Part shown: positions 37,721-45,657 of the stretch, piece after piece
Numbering within the stretch: the first letter of the stretch is position 1
Layout of the letters: each line of letters starts with the position of its first letter
NCBI RefSeq assembly: GCF_900091955.1
Contig: NZ_FMDF01000170.1
Location: 17,807-81,806 of the forward strand
DNA length: 64,000 nt
Direction of reading: 5' to 3'
From: Streptomyces sp. Ncost-T10-10d
Lineage (GTDB): Bacteria; Actinomycetota; Actinomycetes; Streptomycetales; Streptomycetaceae
Notes under the pieces: generated by a model
The model's input: only the letters and a program-made list of their open reading frames with translations
Database searches by the model: none
What the model was told of the DNA's origin: nothing
Position numbers and translations under genes: made by a program

Positions 37721-38781
37721 CGCTCGCCCGCCCGGTCCTGGGCCGTCGGGCCGGGCCAGGTCATGAATCCCACGGACGCGGCGCGGCGCCGTTCCGGATC
37801 GACGTTCCGGGTGACCTGTTCGGCGATCCGGGTGACGGCAGCGAGAAGCCGGGCGGGAGGCATGCCGACGAGCGGGAACCGCCAGCCCTTTCCCAGCCAC
37901 TTCAGCTCCTCCTCGGTGAACTCGCCGAGTGCGGTGAGCCGCGTCATGGTCTCCCGGTCGGGCCGACTGTCCCGGTCGCGGTAGGGCACGGCCTGGGCGA
38001 GACCGCGGACGGTGCGCAGCGGCAGTCCGGCGTCGATCACCGTGCGTTGCCCCAGACTGTCGCGGACGCGCCGGACGAGGAGCTCCCCGTGCGCGTCGGC
38101 GTCGTGGAGCACGATCACCGGGCCCTGCGTGGGCAGGGCGCGGACCGCGTCGAGATCCTTGGCCGGCGCGATCCCGTACCGGGTGGGCAGGCCATCGGCG
38201 ATCAGGAACGCTGTGATGGAGCGGTCGGGGCACAGGAGTACGGCACCGGGCCGAGCGTCGGAGGGTGTACGAGCTCCGGCCCGAGAGGGGACGGGAGGGG
38301 TGTCGTCGACCACCCCGGGCGGCAGCCCGCCGTACACGTTCCGCCAGGGCGCGAGCGCCTCCGAACGGAACGCCGCACGGCTCATGACCGGAAAGCCCCG
38401 GCTCACCCCGGCGGCTCGTGCGAAGGCGAAGCCCGCGGAGGCGAGCAACAGGGCGCCCGAGATGAGGAGGAGGTACGTGATCCCGGAGAAGAGGGCGAAA
38501 ACGCCGGCGAACAGGCCCGCGCCGAGCGAGGCACTCGCACACCCCGGCGCGAACCGGCTCTCCTTGAGGCGTTTGCGAGAGAGCGCGTACCACAACTGGT
38601 CCGGCGTCACTGCGATCCTGCCCTCCTCCGTCACCTTGGCGAGGATCCTGCGCACCCGCAGGTCGCTGAGGCCGAGGGAGTTGGTCTTGGGATCGAGCGC
38701 GTACGTGCGCCTGCAGTGGGAGCAGGTGTTGTTGGGACGCTCCTTGCGGAGCAAGTTCTTCTCGCAGTGCGGACAGATCAC
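37717..38781 (-). CDS. TOPRIM-like paralog 1 with zinc ribbon and TM hairpin
   Basis: Encodes 354 aa from GTG 38781, which overlaps the cupin stop as GTGA. The ribbon is C3-P-H-C6 and C20-S-H-C23. RIAVTPDQLWYALSRKR follows, then a ~40-residue double hydrophobic segment (82-121). The TOPRIM-like domain shows VLLCPDRSITAFLIADG and VIVLHDADAHGELLV (H226-D-A-D229-AHG), and the protein ends SVGFMTWPGP. It is colinear with paralog 2 over its whole length, so the two arose by tandem duplication. The membrane segments place the ribbon and TOPRIM parts on the same, probably cytoplasmic, face. Confidence 0.8.
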   Translation of the reverse strand: MICPHCEKNLLRKERPNNTCSHCRRTYALDPKTNSLGLSDLRVRRILAKVTEEGRIAVTPDQLWYALSRKRLKESRFAPGCASASLGAGLFAGVFALFSGITYLLLISGALLLASAGFAFARAAGVSRGFPVMSRAAFRSEALAPWRNVYGGLPPGVVDDTPPVPSRAGARTPSDARPGAVLLCPDRSITAFLIADGLPTRYGIAPAKDLDAVRALPTQGPVIVLHDADAHGELLVRRVRDSLGQRTVIDAGLPLRTVRGLAQAVPYRDRDSRPDRETMTRLTALGEFTEEELKWLGKGWRFPLVGMPPARLLAAVTRIAEQVTRNVDPERRRAASVGFMTWPGPTAQDRAGER

Positions 38782-39497
38782 CGGCGGACCTCCAGTGCGG
38801 TCGCCACACGGCGCAGTCGTTCGGCCAGACGTTCGCGGACGGTGGTGGTGGCGATGCCCCGGTCCCGCTGAAGGCGCTCGATGTCGCGCAGGGCGGCGGC
38901 GAGTGCGTGGTAATCGGTGGCGGTGGCCACGGCCACCCGGCCGGCCGTCGGGGTGCCGCCCGTGGCGCGGCGCTCCGCCTCCCCGGCGGTTATCGCGTAG
39001 TCCTCGTGATCGATCCCGTATCCGGTGTTGGCTGCGAGGATCGTCAGCGGATCGGTGCCCCTGTTCGCGAAGGAGTGGGGCATCATTTCCGGAATTCGTA
39101 TCAACATCCCGGGAGTCAGCGGGACTTCGGTGACCCGGTCGCGGTCCGCGTCGTGGAGGCCGCATGCCGCGTGGCCCAGGCTGAGGACGAAGTGTTCACC
39201 GCCGTGGGCATGCGGCGTGAAGGCGCTGCGCGGCCCCACCACACCGAGTTTGACCGTGGCGTTCGAGGGCCGTTCAGGGGAGGTTGCCGCGTCCCCCACC
39301 AGATAGTGGGCGAACTGCCCGTCATCAATGAAGCGGAGGAACTCCCGCTCGGGACCCAGCTCGCGGGCGCCCTCGCGGTCGGCCAGTTCGATGCCTCCGT
39401 CCGGCCTCAGGTGGTACAGCTCCACACCTTCGGGGAGCATGTCCCACGCTCCGCCCGGCATGGCGTCGGATATGCCGTCATGCGGTCTCCCGGACAT
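38778..39497 (-). CDS. Cupin-domain protein leading the operon
   Basis: Encodes 239 aa from ATG 39497 with GGGGGAGG 5 bp upstream, a very strong site. A cupin barrel (~85-165) carries FTPHAHGGEHFVLSLGHAAC and later IPEMMPHSFANRG, with all metal-ligand His/Glu positions present. The C-terminal ~60 residues are helical and charged (RDIERLQRDRGIATTTVRER). It may be a metal-dependent dioxygenase/isomerase or a ligand sensor. As first gene of the coupled set it may regulate or feed the pathway. Confidence 0.85.
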   Translation of the reverse strand: MSGRPHDGISDAMPGGAWDMLPEGVELYHLRPDGGIELADREGARELGPEREFLRFIDDGQFAHYLVGDAATSPERPSNATVKLGVVGPRSAFTPHAHGGEHFVLSLGHAACGLHDADRDRVTEVPLTPGMLIRIPEMMPHSFANRGTDPLTILAANTGYGIDHEDYAITAGEAERRATGGTPTAGRVAVATATDYHALAAALRDIERLQRDRGIATTTVRERLAERLRRVATALEVRR

Positions 39498-39567
39498 CGC
39501 GCCTCCCCCTGTTATTCCTGTGCGCGGCGCGCGCTTCGCAAGCGCATCGTATGGCCTTGATTCACAA

Positions 39568-39582
39568 CAGGGGGAGCCCCTG
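39568..39582. promoter_or_regulatory. Dyad CAGGGG-N3-CCCCTG upstream of the cupin operon
   Basis: A 15-bp inverted repeat lies about 71 bp before the cupin start, in the only intergenic region of this operon large enough for a promoter. Candidate operator; no regulator gene is adjacent. Confidence 0.4.
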
Positions 39583-39770
39583 GAGCAACTCTTGGACAAC
39601 GTGCGTGAGAACGGTGGGTGAACGTGCGCCGGGCGGACGGCAGCGCACGTGGGGGCGTCCGTAACCGCCTCGAACACCTCCGGCAACGGCCCGCCACCCT
39701 TGACGGATTCACAGCCGGAACCGGTCTCCGCCTTGACCCGTCAGCATCGCTCTGACACGTCGAGATCAAT

Positions 39771-39806
39771 AGGTGGGGGCCTCCCGTCGGCGGGAGGCCC
39801 CCACCT
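39771..39806 (-). terminator. Hairpin terminator downstream of the hydrolase relic
   Basis: Sixteen-base perfect arms (39771-39786 and 39791-39806) with loop TCGG, about 90 bp past the stop of the decayed minus-strand hydrolase at 39895. The 39583-39770 stretch shows no gene. Confidence 0.8.
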
Positions 39807-39894
39807 CGACACCGTGGACAGCTGAGGGCCGGAAGCGGGTGTGCGTTCCCGGGTCGGGACGAGGAGCTTGCGGGATTTCTCCTTTTACCCGGCC

Positions 39895-40185
39895 GCTGCT
39901 TGGCAGGTCAGGTCCTTGGCCGGGAGACTGCCCGTGGTCAGGTAGACCGTGGCGCTCCTGTCCGCGCAGGACTTGAAGGGGTAGGCGCCGTGCCCCTCTC
40001 CTCCGGCGACGGTGACCAGCCGGGAGCCGCGCAGGGCCCGGTGCATGGCCTGGCCGGCGGCCAGAGGCGTCCATAATCTCGAGCGGTGTTACGGGTGGTG
40101 AGGTGCCGCAGCGTGTTACCCCCCTCGGCCTGGCACTTGTCGGCCACCGTACGAGCCCACTCAACATCCTTCGCGGGTGTCTCGG
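39895..40185 (-). pseudogene. TAP-like alpha/beta hydrolase with large internal deletion
   Basis: The minus strand begins VEWARTVADKCQAEGG and NTLRHLTTRNTARD, the region before the catalytic Ser in secreted tripeptidyl-aminopeptidase-like hydrolases. After a jump and a frame change it continues TPLAAGQAMHRALRGSRLVT, EGHGAYPFKSCADRSATVYL and TGSLPAKDLTC, the C-terminal end with the catalytic His (EGHGAYPF). The middle, with the Ser nucleophile, is gone. A stop (TAA) follows at 39895-39897 and a terminator lies downstream, so the 3' end is original. Confidence 0.75.
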
Positions 40186-40199
40186 CCTTGTACGGGCGC

Positions 40200-40631
40200 T
40201 TCAGTGATCTTCTCGTCGGCAGTCAGACCGCAGCTGACGGGGGAGCTCTGCCCGACGCCCTCGGGTCGAACCCGATGAGGTCGTACTGTCTCTATCACTG
40301 GCTCGGGGAGGTCCGCTTCCAGGTCGGCAGGCATGTTCAGGCCCGGCTCGTCGCCCCCCCGGCTGCATTGCGCCGGATGGTCGCCGCCCGCCCGCCGGGC
40401 TCCGCCGAGGCGTTGCCGAGGGCTGCGCTGACGGGACGGGAGGAGGAGGTGCTGCGGTTGATGGCCACCGGCCTGTCCAACCCGGAGATTGCACAGTCGC
40501 TCACGGTGAGCCTGGAGACGGTGAAGACACACGTCGGGAACGTGCTGACCAAGCTCGGCGCGCAGAACCGGACCCATGCGGTGGTGATCGCGTACGAGTC
40601 CGGTCTGGTGGTGCCGGGGTTCGCCGGCTGA
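40200..40631 (+). pseudogene. LuxR/NarL response-regulator remnant lacking the receiver
   Basis: From about 40330 the frame reads QARLVAPPAALRRMVA, then LTGREEEVLRLMATGLSNPE and TVKTHVGNVLTKLGAQNR, an intact LuxR HTH ending in ...PGFAG. It includes the linker typical of NarL-type regulators, but the receiver domain is absent. The upstream frame is unrelated sequence without a credible start. Possibly still translated as a bare DNA-binding domain, but a 5' truncation is the simpler reading. Confidence 0.65.
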
Positions 40632-40699
40632 CCGGTTGAAGATCCACCGAAGACGCGGTTCAGTGACACAGGGGCATGCTCACGACACTCGCGACACGC

Positions 40700-40765
40700 T
40701 TCATGGCTGCCTCGGCCCCCTGTGGACCGGAGCCATCAGCTTCGGTCTCGTCACTTCCCTGAGAG
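40700..40765 (+). pseudogene. Ku DNA-end-binding protein N-terminal scrap
   Basis: A short frame gives GPLWTGAISFGLVTSL. WTGAISFGLVT is the invariant opening of bacterial Ku. Similarity stops immediately, and no other Ku sequence is nearby. The surrounding 40632-40943 stretch has no other gene-like content. Confidence 0.5.
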
Positions 40766-40943
40766 CGGTCTTCTCGCGCCACGCCGCGCTGTTCCTCGCG
40801 TCACACTCCGCGCGGACCAGGGCCGGGACACCGGCCGACGGTTCCTGGCGTCAACACGGCGTTCCAAGATCTCTCGCGTTTGACGTAAAAAGGTGGAAAG
40901 ACGGGTAAACCAGAGCGGTGCGTACGGCATCCTCCCAGGCGTG

Positions 40944-42086
40944 ATGAGCCTGACGGGGACACCCTTCTTCCTGGCCACGATCGCGCTGGCCGTGGTCACC
41001 GTGCTGCTTCCCCTGCTGCTGTGGAGCCGGGTACGCGGCCCCGCCGTGGTGCGCGGCGCGGTCCGCATGGTGATGGTCGTCCTCGCGCAGGCCGCAGCCG
41101 TGCTGAGTGTCTTCGTGATGGTCAACAACACCAACGGCCTGTACGACAGCTGGGCCGACCTGCTCGGTACCGGACACCACATCGTCGCCGCGCCCGATCT
41201 CGGGCGCGACGGACTCGGGGATCACAAGCACCTGGCGAACGAGCCGAAGGCCGTACAGAACTTCAGCCCGACGCACGACGCCCGGATGGGCGGGGGCGTC
41301 CGCGTCACCCAGCTGAGGGGACGGGTCTCCGGGGTGCGCGGCGAGGTGTACGTATGGCTGCCACCGCAGTACGACCAACCGGCCTTCCGGCACCGGAAGT
41401 TCCCCGTTGTCGAGCTCCTCGGCGGATTCCCCGGATCGGCGAAGGCATGGTTCGGCAGCCTGCAGGTGCAATCGCAGCTGGAGGCCGGGATGCGCAGTGG
41501 GGAGATTGCCCCGTTCATCCTCGTGGAACCGCGGACCAATCTGCTGGCACGTCAGGACACCGGGTGCGCCAATGTGCCGGGCGTCGTGGACGCCGAGTCC
41601 TGGCTGAGCGTGGACGTCCGTCAGATGGTGACCGACACCTTCCGCGCGCAGCGCCGTGCGAGCGGCTGGGCGGTGGCCGGGTACTCGGCCGGGGCACACT
41701 GCGCCGTGAAGATGGCGCTCGCCCACCCCGACCGGTACCGGGCCGCCGTGGGCCTCTCCGGCTACAACGACCCGGCCGCCGAGCGGCTCTCCCTCACGGG
41801 CCGGGACCCGGAGCTGCGGCGGGTCAACAACCCGCTGTGGATCCTGCGCCACGCCACCGTCCCGCCGCGCGTCTCGCTCTATCTCTCGGGCGGGCGCAAC
41901 GACGGCTACCGTGACGGCCTCGCGCTGCGGCGGGCGGCAGCGCCCCCGACGCGGGTGGCGGTCGCCGAGGTGAGCGGGCCGCACACCATCGGGCTGTGGA
42001 AACGTCAGGTGCCGCGTGTCTTCCGCTGGCTGACGGCCGAACTGTCGCCCCGCGCGGGCCGGGTCGCTCCCGCGAAGGGCATCTGA
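40944..42086 (+). CDS. Putative membrane-anchored esterase (PF00756, antigen-85-like)
   Basis: Encodes 380 aa from ATG 40944 (MSLTGTPFFLATIA; a GTG is directly in front). Two or three N-terminal helices (to ~75) anchor an extracytoplasmic alpha/beta hydrolase. GYSAGAH contains nucleophile Ser248; the Asp is likely in SGGRNDGYRD and the His in VSGPHTIGLWKRQ. It resembles the esterase/mycolyltransferase-like proteins common in actinobacteria. The acyl substrate is unknown. Monocistronic in a relic-rich area. Confidence 0.85.
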   Translation: MSLTGTPFFLATIALAVVTVLLPLLLWSRVRGPAVVRGAVRMVMVVLAQAAAVLSVFVMVNNTNGLYDSWADLLGTGHHIVAAPDLGRDGLGDHKHLANEPKAVQNFSPTHDARMGGGVRVTQLRGRVSGVRGEVYVWLPPQYDQPAFRHRKFPVVELLGGFPGSAKAWFGSLQVQSQLEAGMRSGEIAPFILVEPRTNLLARQDTGCANVPGVVDAESWLSVDVRQMVTDTFRAQRRASGWAVAGYSAGAHCAVKMALAHPDRYRAAVGLSGYNDPAAERLSLTGRDPELRRVNNPLWILRHATVPPRVSLYLSGGRNDGYRDGLALRRAAAPPTRVAVAEVSGPHTIGLWKRQVPRVFRWLTAELSPRAGRVAPAKGI

Positions 42087-42186
42087 TCGATGGGGGCGGC
42101 CGGGGCACCCGGGTACGGCGCGCGGATCGTCTGCGGTGAGCTCCCTGTCCGCACCGCGTGCAAATTGCAGATCCCCGCTGAGTGAT

Positions 42187-42665
42187 TCAGACGGGGCCGA
42201 CCTCGACCGGGAACTTCTTTATGCCGTTGACGAAGGTGGAGCGAACGCGGGGTACGTCGCCGGCGAGGCGGATGCCGGACAGGCGCGGGATCAGTTCCTC
42301 GAACATGATGCGGATCTCGGTGCGGGCGAGCAGATTGCCCAGGCACAGGTGCGGGCTGCCCTTGCCGAAGGTGACGTGATCATTGTCGGCTCGCGTGACA
42401 TCGAAGTCGTACGGGTTGTCGAAGACCTTCTCGTCGCGATTGCCGGAGGCGTACCAGATGAAAACCTTGTCACCCTCCTTGGCTTGCTTGTCGCCGAGTT
42501 CGACGTTCCGGGTCGCGGTGCGGCGGAAGTGGTAGACGGGCGAGGCCCAGCGCAGGAACTCCTCGACCGCGGTGGGGATGAGGGAAGGGGCGGCCTGGAG
42601 CTTGGCGAGCTGTTCGGGGTGCTGGATGAGGGCCAGCATGGAGTGGGTGATGGTGTGCCGAGCCG
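42187..42665 (-). pseudogene. Cytochrome P450, C-terminal half only
   Basis: The minus strand encodes THSMLALIQHPEQLAKLQ, the ExxR helix (VEEFLRWASPV) and the heme loop FGKGSPHLCLGNLLART with the Cys ligand. Ends at FPVEVGPV and a proper stop. Upstream of ~42665 the frame dissolves into unrelated sequence: the I-helix threonine region and all N-terminal helices are missing. About 160 of ~400 residues remain. Confidence 0.8.
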
Positions 42666-42820
42666 CTCTGCGCCGTCACCGTCCCGTGCGGCCTCCACGC
42701 CGACATCGTCACCGTCGGCCGGGTGCGGCGACATCCCTCCGAGGCCGCTGCACGGGCGGCAGCCGGATGTGCCCGGGGGGTTCTTAACGGGCTGCGGAAC
42801 AAAGGGAGTTGGGGGACTGG

Positions 42821-42840
42821 TAGGAAAGTTTACTGTTCGC
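42821..42840. promoter_or_regulatory. A/T-rich candidate promoter element before the phosphatase operon
   Basis: TAGGAAAGTTTACTGTT stands out in GC-rich surroundings about 170 bp before the CBM32-phosphatase start. AGGAAAGTTT-type elements occur before secreted-enzyme genes in Streptomyces (recalled, not checked). The rest of 42666-43012 has no gene. Confidence 0.35.
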
Positions 42841-43012
42841 TAGCATTCCGGGCGGTGGCTTGGCGCGGTGTCTGACCCCTGTAGGCATGACGCGCTCAGT
42901 GAGAGCTCTGGCCCGGCCACCACGATGCCGCCCCCTGCCCGCACGACGGTCGGGGGGCGAGGTCACGCACCAATGCCCAGCTCTCGCCACCCCCAAGGCC
43001 AGGAGTCCAGGG

Positions 43013-44359
43013 ATGCACCCGAACGGCTCAGCTCTGCCCCTCGCGCCCACACGGCGCCGTACGGTGGGCGTGGTCATCGCTGCCGTACTTCTTCTCGTCG
43101 GAAGCCTGTTGCTCGCCCACCCAGACCGCGCCGATGCCGCCGCCGACCCCCTTATCTCGCATGGCAAGCCCGCCACCGCCTCCTCCAGCGAAGCTTCCGG
43201 CCTCGGCCCGGAGAACGCCTTCGACGGTGACCCGGCCACCCGCTGGGCGAGCGCCGAAGGCGGGGACCCGCAGTGGATACGCGTCGACCTCGGTGCCACC
43301 GCCGACGTCACGCGGGTGAAGCTGAGTTGGGAGGCCGCGTACGCCAAGGCGTACCGGATCGAGATCTCCGCCGACGGCACCACCTGGACCCGGCTCGCCG
43401 ACGAGGCGGCCGGGAACGGCGGCACCGACGACTGGCCCACTCTCTCCGGCAAGGGCCGCTACCTGCGCGTGTACGGCATCGCGCGCGGCACTGCCTACGG
43501 CTACTCGCTGCATGAGGCCGAGGTGTACGGCACTCTTGACGGCGCGCCCCCGCAGACCGGAGCCTTCACCGTGGTCGCCGCCGGTGACATCGCCGCCCAG
43601 TGCACCGCCTCCGACAGTGACTGCGCCCACCCCAAGACCGCCGCACTGGCCCAGAAGCTCAATCCGAAGTTCTATCTGACGATGGGAGACAGCCAGTACG
43701 ACGACGCCCGGATCGCCGACTTCCGCGCCTACTACGACAAGACCTGGGGTGCTTTCAAGGACAAGACGCACCCGGTACCGGGCAACCACGAGACGTACGA
43801 TCCGGCCGGTTCGCTGGTCGGCTACAAGACATACTTCGGGGCGATCGCCTACCCGCAGGGCAAGAGCTACTACAGCTTCGACGAGGGCAATTGGCACTTC
43901 ATCGCCCTCGACTCCAACTCCTTCGACCAGAGCGCCCAGATCGACTGGCTCAAGGCCGACCTCGCCAAGAACAGCAAGGCGTGCATCGCCGCCTACTGGC
44001 ACCACCCGCTGTACTCCTCGGGCGGGCACGGCAACGACCCGGTCAGCAGGCCGGTCTGGAAGATCCTGTACGGGGCCAAGGCCGACCTCGTGCTCAACGG
44101 GCACGACCACCACTACGAGCGGTTCGCCCCGCAGAGCCCCGATGGGAAGGCCACCGCCGACGGAATCACCGAGATCGTCGGCGGCATGGGCGGCGCCGAG
44201 CCGTACCCCATCGAGAACGTCCAGCCCAACAGCCAGAAGCGGATCAGCGGTGAATACGGCGTCCTGAAAATGGACTTCACCGACTCCGGCTACAGCTGGA
44301 GCTACGTCGGTACCGACGGCAAGACCAAAGACACCAGCCCGAAGTACGCCTGCCACTGA
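43013..44359 (+). CDS. Secreted CBM32 (F5/8 type C)-metallophosphatase
   Basis: Encodes 448 aa from ATG 43013 with AGGAG 7 bp upstream. An N-terminal signal segment (VGVVIAAVLLLVGSLLLAHP) is followed by a discoidin/CBM32 domain (~45-180: ATASSSEASGLGPENAFDGD, WIRVDLGATADV). The calcineurin-like phosphatase has all metal motifs: GDIAAQC, GDSQYDD, GNHETYD, YWHHPLYSSGGHGN and NGHDHHYERF. It probably binds a cell-wall or extracellular glycan and hydrolyses a phosphoester outside the cell. Its stop overlaps the MFS start. Confidence 0.92.
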   Translation: MHPNGSALPLAPTRRRTVGVVIAAVLLLVGSLLLAHPDRADAAADPLISHGKPATASSSEASGLGPENAFDGDPATRWASAEGGDPQWIRVDLGATADVTRVKLSWEAAYAKAYRIEISADGTTWTRLADEAAGNGGTDDWPTLSGKGRYLRVYGIARGTAYGYSLHEAEVYGTLDGAPPQTGAFTVVAAGDIAAQCTASDSDCAHPKTAALAQKLNPKFYLTMGDSQYDDARIADFRAYYDKTWGAFKDKTHPVPGNHETYDPAGSLVGYKTYFGAIAYPQGKSYYSFDEGNWHFIALDSNSFDQSAQIDWLKADLAKNSKACIAAYWHHPLYSSGGHGNDPVSRPVWKILYGAKADLVLNGHDHHYERFAPQSPDGKATADGITEIVGGMGGAEPYPIENVQPNSQKRISGEYGVLKMDFTDSGYSWSYVGTDGKTKDTSPKYACH

Positions 44360-45657
44360 TGTACCTGGCGACCACAGGCCGCCGGGACGCGCCGGCCCCG
44401 CCCCGCAACGGCGGGGCAGGCCGACGCGTCCCCGGCACCGTCCTGGCACTCGGCACGGTCAGCCTCGTCACCGACATCTCCTCAGAGATGGTCACCGCGG
44501 TGCTGCCGCTCTACCTCGTCCTCGGACTCGGTCTCTCACCTCTCCAATTCGGATTCCTGGACGGCCTGTTCAACGGCGCCGCCTCTGTCGTGCGGCTGCT
44601 CGGCGGGCACGCCGCCGACCGCGGTGGCCGGCACAAACGGGTCGCGGGGATCGGCTACGCCCTCTCCGCCTGCTCCCGGCTCGGCCTGCTGCTCGCGGGC
44701 GGCGCCACCGCCGGAATCGCGACCGCCATCGCCACCGACCGGGTCGGCAAGGGCATCCGTACGGCGCCCCGAGACGCGCTGATCACTCTGAGCAGCCGAC
44801 CCGAGGTACTCGGCCGCTCCTTCGGCGTGCACCGGGCGATGGACACCACGGGCGCCCTGCTCGGCCCGCTCGCCGCGTTCGCCCTGCTCTGGGCGACCGC
44901 CGACGCCTACGACGCGGTGTTCGTCGTCAGTTTCTGCGTCGGCCTGCTCGGGTTGCTGATCCTCGTCCTGTACGTTCCCGGGGGTCACCCGGCACCACCC
45001 ACGAACTCGACTCCCCGCACAAGAAAGACATGTGAGGCAATCCGTGATCCCGCCTTCCGGCGGATTCTCGCAGCCGCCGCCCTGCTGGGTGTCGCCACCG
45101 TCGGTGACGCCTTCGTCTACCTCCTGCTCCAGCGCAGCCTCGGCCTCCCCGTCGGGTGGTTCCCGTTGCTGCCGCTCGGTGCGGCGGCGTGCTATTTGCT
45201 GCTGGCGGTCCCGGCGGGCCGTATTGCGGACCGGGTCGGCCGACGGCTGCCGTTCCTGTACGGACACGTCGCGCTGCTGGGCGTGTACGCCATGCTCCTC
45301 GCCCCGATCGGTGGCCCGGTGCCCCTTCTCCTTGTGCCCGTCCTCGTGCTGCTGGGCGTCTTCTACGCCACCACCGACGGGGTGCTGATGGCCCTCGCCG
45401 GACCAGTGCTGCCCGCCGACGGCAGGGCGGGCGGACTCGCCCTGCTCCAGACCGGCCAGGCGCTGGCCCGGATGCTCGCCGCCGCGGGCTTCGGCGCCGC
45501 GTGGACGGTGTGGGGGCCACGCCCCGCGCTGTGGGCGGCGACATCGGCTCTGCTCGCTGCGCTCGCGGGCGGCTGGGCACTGCTGCCGCGCATCCCGTAC
45601 GGCCCCTCGGCCCCCAAGAGGCCGGGTGCCCCGATCCCCGAGAGGCGGACCGCATGA
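44359..45657 (+). CDS. MFS transporter coupled to the secreted phosphatase
   Basis: Encodes 432 aa, twelve helices, from the ATG at 44359 that shares its A with the preceding TGA. The family motif is GGHAADRGGRHKRVAGIGYAL, and TDRVGKGIRTAPRDALI places it with the MFS group that includes YfkF-like and multidrug-type carriers. The start sits inside a tight operon with an extracytoplasmic phosphatase and a TolB-like protein, so import of a product released by the phosphatase is a reasonable but untested idea. Confidence 0.88.
   Translation: MYLATTGRRDAPAPPRNGGAGRRVPGTVLALGTVSLVTDISSEMVTAVLPLYLVLGLGLSPLQFGFLDGLFNGAASVVRLLGGHAADRGGRHKRVAGIGYALSACSRLGLLLAGGATAGIATAIATDRVGKGIRTAPRDALITLSSRPEVLGRSFGVHRAMDTTGALLGPLAAFALLWATADAYDAVFVVSFCVGLLGLLILVLYVPGGHPAPPTNSTPRTRKTCEAIRDPAFRRILAAAALLGVATVGDAFVYLLLQRSLGLPVGWFPLLPLGAAACYLLLAVPAGRIADRVGRRLPFLYGHVALLGVYAMLLAPIGGPVPLLLVPVLVLLGVFYATTDGVLMALAGPVLPADGRAGGLALLQTGQALARMLAAAGFGAAWTVWGPRPALWAATSALLAALAGGWALLPRIPYGPSAPKRPGAPIPERRTA

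Noticed and set aside
35625..38781. Wadjet/JetD-like or topo VI defence system
   Set aside because: The motif shape recalls TOPRIM of topo VI-A or DUF2220, but no SMC-like ATPase, kleisin or topo VI-B subunit is present; treated as TOPRIM-like only.
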